Origin: Deltaproteobacteria bacterium
GTDB lineage: Bacteria > Desulfobacterota > Desulfobaccia > Desulfobaccales > 0-14-0-80-60-11
DNA: 41,365 bases
NCBI GenBank assembly: GCA_016875015.1
Contig: VGSJ01000020.1
Span: 1-41,365, forward strand
Direction: 5' to 3'
The position numbers were made by a program, and so were the translations under genes. Positions 38,619 to 41,365 of this stretch are shown piece after piece; position 1 is the first letter of the stretch, and every line of letters begins with the position of its first letter. Below the pieces are notes generated by a model, which saw only the letters and a list, made by a program, of their open reading frames with translations, did no database searches and was not told the DNA's origin.

Positions 38619-39725
38619 TTACGAAAAGCCCCTGGCCCCCTCCCCCAATATCTTTCCCAGCACCGCCGCCACCAGGTCCAAGGGCACCCCGTCCCGGATT
38701 ACGGTTGCGCCCAGGCGGGGGAGCAGGACAAAGGGCACGCCGGTTTCCTGGCGCTTCTTGTCCAGGCGCAGGGCCGCCATCACGGCTTCCGGGTTGAGTT
38801 CCGGCAGGGGGCGGCAGAGGTCGAAGCCGCAAATGAGCCGGCGGCCCCACTCGGCCTCGGCCGGGGCCAGGCCCGCCAGACGCTCCGACAGGGTCAGGGC
38901 GGCCACCATGCCCCAGGCCACCGCCCGGCCGTGGGGCAGACGGAAGCGGGAAGCCTGTTCCAGGCCGTGGCCCAGGGTGTGGCCGAAGTTGAGGATGCGC
39001 CTGAAATCGGACTCCCGCTCGTCTTGGGACACCACCTGGGCCTTGATGGCCGCGGCCCGGTAGATGGTGTCGGTCAATTCGGCCTCATCGCCAAAAACCC
39101 CGGCGCCGGCGGCGTCAAGCCGCGCCAGCAGGTCCCGGTCTCGGATGAACCCGGCCTTGAGCACTTCGGCCAGGCCGTTGAGCCGCTCGGCCCGGGGCAG
39201 GGTGCGCAAAAATTCGGGGTCGATGACCACCATCCGGGGCTGGTGAAAGGTGCCCAGGAGGTTTTTCCCTTCGGGCAGATTGATGGCGGTCTTGCCCCCG
39301 ATGGCCGCGTCCACCATGGCCAGCAAGGTGGTGGGCACCTGGATAAAGGGCAGCCCCCGCATGAAGATGGAGGCCAGAAAGCCGGCGAGGTCCCCCACCA
39401 CGCCGCCTCCCAAGGCGATGACCGGGGTGCGCCGGTGGGTTCCCCGGGCCAGGAGTTCCCGGGCCAGGCGCGGCACTACGCCCCAGGCCTTGGCCCGCTC
39501 GCCGGGAGGCGTGGTCAGAAGCACGGGGGTGAGTCCGGCCGCGGTAAGAGAGCCCAGCACCTCGGCGCTGTAGAGGCGGGCTACCCGGCGGTCCGAGATC
39601 ACCACCACCTGGGGAGGGAACCGGAAGGGGCTGAGAAGGGGTCCCAGCCGATGACGCAAGCCCGGTTCGATCACCAGCCGGTAGCTCAGGTCCCGGCCGG
39701 GGAGCGGCAGCTCAATCTCGCGCAT
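38619..39725 (-). CDS. aroB: 3-dehydroquinate synthase
   Basis: A 368-residue AroB, the NAD+- and metal-dependent second enzyme of the shikimate pathway (DAHP to 3-dehydroquinate). Conserved parts are PPGERAKAW, ALGGGVVGDLAGFLAS, QVPTTLLAMVDAAIGGKTAINL, KNLLGTFHQP, the metal-site NGLAEVLKAG (Glu), and FGHTLGHGLE plus LPHGRAVAWGM (His ligands). ATG 39725 overlaps an in-frame GTG at 39728. The ribosome site is poor because the junction with aroF has been duplicated and separated by a stem-loop insert. It is co-directional with aroF, 70 bp downstream. Confidence 0.95.
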   Translation of the reverse strand: MREIELPLPGRDLSYRLVIEPGLRHRLGPLLSPFRFPPQVVVISDRRVARLYSAEVLGSLTAAGLTPVLLTTPPGERAKAWGVVPRLARELLARGTHRRTPVIALGGGVVGDLAGFLASIFMRGLPFIQVPTTLLAMVDAAIGGKTAINLPEGKNLLGTFHQPRMVVIDPEFLRTLPRAERLNGLAEVLKAGFIRDRDLLARLDAAGAGVFGDEAELTDTIYRAAAIKAQVVSQDERESDFRRILNFGHTLGHGLEQASRFRLPHGRAVAWGMVAALTLSERLAGLAPAEAEWGRRLICGFDLCRPLPELNPEAVMAALRLDKKRQETGVPFVLLPRLGATVIRDGVPLDLVAAVLGKILGEGARGFS

Positions 39726-39809
39726 CACCAGCCCCGGTATCGAGACAAGGGACCACAGGCTGGAAAGCCTGTGCTACTGAAGAAAATCTCCCGCATCACC
39801 AGCCTCCGG
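39714..39809. repeat. Duplicated aroF/aroB junction around a stem-loop insert
   Basis: About 24 bp at 39714-39737 recur at 39785-39809 (core CGCATCACCAGCC, with AATCTC before and CCGG after). One copy covers the aroB start and the other the aroF stop. Between them lie about 47 bp with the hairpin CACAGGCTGGAAAGCCTGTG. On the minus strand both copies read GGCTGGTGATGCG-GAGATT. Confidence 0.75.
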
Positions 39810-40800
39810 GGCGCAGGGTGCGAATTTCCTCCATCAAGGCTTGAAACTGGTCGGGATAGAGGGACTGGGCACCATCGGACATGGCCTTATCCGGCTCATG
39901 ATGGACTTCGATCATCAGCCCGTCCGCGCCCGCCGCCACCGCGGCCCGGGCCAGCGGGGCCACCAGGTCCCGGCGCCCGGCGGCGTGGCTGGGGTCCGCG
40001 ATGATGGGCAGATGGCTCTCCCGGCGCACCGCCGGGATGGTGGCCAGGTCCAGGAGATTCCGGGCATGCTCGCCAATGGTCCTGACGCCCCGTTCACAGA
40101 GAATCACCTGGGAGTTGCCCTCCGACATGATATATTCCGCCGCCATGAACCACTCATCCAGGGTGGCGTACATGCCCCTTTTGAGCATCACCGGCTTCTT
40201 GGTCCGGCCGGCGCAGCGCAGCAGGGTGAAGTTCTGCATATTCCGGGCCCCGATCTGAATGATGTCGGCATATTCGGCCACCAGTTTCAGGGACTCCTGG
40301 TCCACGGCCTCGGTGACGATGAGCAACCCCGTCTCCTCCCGCACCTTCTTCAGAATCTTCAGGCCGGCTTTCCCCATACCCTGGTAGCTATAGGGGGAGG
40401 TGCGGGGCTTGTAGGCGCCGCCCCGGAAGATGCGGGCCCCGGCGGCCTTGACGCGCCGGGCGATGGTCAGGACCTGGGTTTCGCTTTCCACCGCACAGGG
40501 ACCGGCGATGACCACGAAATGCCTCCGGCCCAGGTCCAGGCCGGGCAGGTGGATGATAGTGTCTTCCCGCTTCATTTCCCGGCTCACCAGCTTATAGGGC
40601 CGGGAGACCGGAATGGCCTGGATAACCCCGGGCATATCCACGAACCCGGCCGGATCCACCGGACCGGGATTGCGCAAGATGGCGATGGCCACCCGTTCCC
40701 CGCCGGGCATGGGTTGGGCCTCGAAGCCCAGGGATTCGATCTTCGCCACCACCGCCTGGATATGGGCGTCGGTGGCGTCCTTGTCCATTACGATGAGCAT
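39796..40800 (-). CDS. aroF: 3-deoxy-7-phosphoheptulonate synthase (DAHP synthase)
   Basis: A 334-residue type I-beta DAHP synthase, which condenses PEP and erythrose-4-phosphate in the first shikimate step. An N-terminal ferredoxin-like regulatory domain (about residues 1-70, MLIVMDKDATDAHIQAVVAKIE) precedes the barrel, as in the Thermotoga enzyme, where it mediates Tyr/Phe inhibition. Catalytic landmarks are VIAGPCAVES, RGGAYKPRTSPYSYQGMG, QIGARNMQNF, KPVMLKRGM, CERGVRTI, ADPSHAAGRRDLV and IEVHHEPDKAMSDGAQSL. GGGGAGAG precedes the ATG. The gene symbol aroF follows common usage and does not imply an E. coli-type isoenzyme. Confidence 0.95.
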   Translation of the reverse strand: MLIVMDKDATDAHIQAVVAKIESLGFEAQPMPGGERVAIAILRNPGPVDPAGFVDMPGVIQAIPVSRPYKLVSREMKREDTIIHLPGLDLGRRHFVVIAGPCAVESETQVLTIARRVKAAGARIFRGGAYKPRTSPYSYQGMGKAGLKILKKVREETGLLIVTEAVDQESLKLVAEYADIIQIGARNMQNFTLLRCAGRTKKPVMLKRGMYATLDEWFMAAEYIMSEGNSQVILCERGVRTIGEHARNLLDLATIPAVRRESHLPIIADPSHAAGRRDLVAPLARAAVAAGADGLMIEVHHEPDKAMSDGAQSLYPDQFQALMEEIRTLRPGGW

Positions 40801-41213
40801 GGTAGCTCTCCCCTAAGCGCCACGGTAAAGATGCGGATGCCAGGGCCAGCCACCATGGTAGGCTGACGAGAGGTTGACGGCCGGGATGGCCCACACCTGC
40901 AAGGGAAAAATCAGCACCCTGCGCCTTTTTTACCAGGGATCAGGGCCAAAAGCAACCAGAGGGGATAAATGCTCCCGGCCGGAGGGAAAAGCGGCTTCTC
41001 TTCTCATGGATAAAGGGATCAAGGGAATAATCGGTCGCGCCCCTCAGGGGAGGGGGAGTTCTCAGGAAAGGTTCACGAGTCGTTGAGCCAGACGCCGGCA
41101 GAGCCCGATCATCCCCAAGGCCATGGCCGACCCCTGGTGTTGTGCTTCATAACGGATGTTCCATTTTAAGGTGATTAAAAATATCCTATAACCTGTTGAA
41201 ATACAAATATATA
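40801..41213. other. Intergenic region upstream of aroF
   Basis: No gene is convincing. A 70-codon plus-strand frame (40874-41086) has no ribosome site or family pattern. A minus-strand frame without a start (41062-41235) is open in the -1 frame relative to the transposase end. The segment 41160-41220 is A+T-rich and may be the end of an insertion sequence. Confidence 0.4.
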
Positions 41214-41365
41214 CTATTTCATTGACAGTTTTTTTCTAGTGGCTGCATGGGTTTTCCTCAGGGGCAGGGTGTCCGGCAATTTAACCTGGGCGGCGGCCAA
41301 CAATTCCTGGTTGAGGCCGGTGGGCTGGGGGACTTTCTGGCACTTGACGTTGGCGATGGCCAGTT
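41214..41365 (-). CDS. C-terminal fragment of a probable transposase (cut by the window edge)
   Basis: About 50 codons of coding-like sequence running off the right edge, ending LPLRKTHAATRKKLSMK and TAG at 41216-41214. The segment NVKCQKVPQPTGLNQELLAAAQVKLPDTLP with a closing ATRKKL resembles the C-termini of IS4/IS1634-type transposases as I remember them; this is pattern memory only. The last codons include A-AAA-AAA, a classic slippery heptamer. Confidence 0.4.
   Translation of the reverse strand, partial: LAIANVKCQKVPQPTGLNQELLAAAQVKLPDTLPLRKTHAATRKKLSMK

Noticed and set aside
38241-40004. 587-codon plus-strand open frame
   Set aside because: Spans aroB antisense and repeats; its Gly/Gln/His-rich translation is typical of shadow frames.
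40874-41086. 70-codon plus-strand ORF upstream of aroF
   Set aside because: No ribosome site, no recognisable pattern and poor codon character.
1-41365. CRISPR array, prophage, rRNA or toxin-antitoxin pair
   Set aside because: I saw no regularly spaced direct repeats, no phage structural or integrase gene, no rRNA and no convincing two-gene toxin-antitoxin arrangement.

Overview
The window is high-GC bacterial chromosome with tightly packed genes, and it most resembles a strictly anaerobic deltaproteobacterium (Desulfobacterota; Desulfobacca/Syntrophobacter-like). This assignment is inference. It rests on the NADH-responsive repressor Rex, an F0 ATP-synthase operon (atpZ-atpI-atpB-atpE) without F1 genes, several iron-sulfur redox proteins, two acyl/aryl-CoA ligases, large PAS histidine kinases and many small dispersed palindromic repeats. 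No phage genes, CRISPR array or rRNA are present.

Left part (1-9.6 kb): a beta-CASP metallo-beta-lactamase RNase; an exported protein of unknown function; then a redox cluster made of a DUF6599-like anchored protein, a Tat-exported DUF362 protein, a membrane NapH/NapG-like polyferredoxin fusion and a Tat-exported aldo/keto reductase with a C-terminal 4Fe-4S motif. Together these look like a membrane-to-periplasm electron pathway that feeds an exported oxidoreductase. Two A+T-rich intruders sit inside the cluster: a relic small membrane ORF and an orphan ORF. A small lipoprotein gene and two MITE-like elements follow.

Centre (9.6-31.3 kb): ridA, a zinc-ribbon protein, purine nucleoside phosphorylase, a DUF134 regulator and purM. 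A long minus-strand block follows, in transcription order fabF, two tandem paralogous PAS histidine kinases, oppD, oppF and tauE. Then a plus-strand block carries a small conserved protein, a PmtA-like methyltransferase, a SlyD-like FKBP, an acyl-CoA synthetase, a DUF2062 protein, rsmA, an EamA exporter, a phenylacetate-CoA-ligase-type enzyme, tRNA-Ser with a transposase scrap at its 3' end, and a GAF/PAS histidine kinase.

Right part (31.3-41.4 kb): the F0 operon, then rex preceded by a perfect 18-bp Rex operator, tRNA-Gly and tRNA-Cys on the minus strand, an M20 amidohydrolase, a secreted TIM-barrel-like protein, a TrmO/TsaA-domain protein that carries a signal peptide, and aroF-aroB for the first two shikimate-pathway steps. 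The right edge cuts the 3' end of a probable transposase.

The most unusual layer is the repeats. A 102-bp element with 11-bp terminal inverted repeats is present three times with identical sequence, and one copy supplies the start codon of oppD. A second, 288-bp element has different inverted ends. Stem-loop repeats have inserted between atpB and atpE and at the aroF/aroB junction, where the junction itself is duplicated. A short repeat related to CTGACTGCTGAAAGC lies directly in front of three start codons that lack a Shine-Dalgarno sequence.
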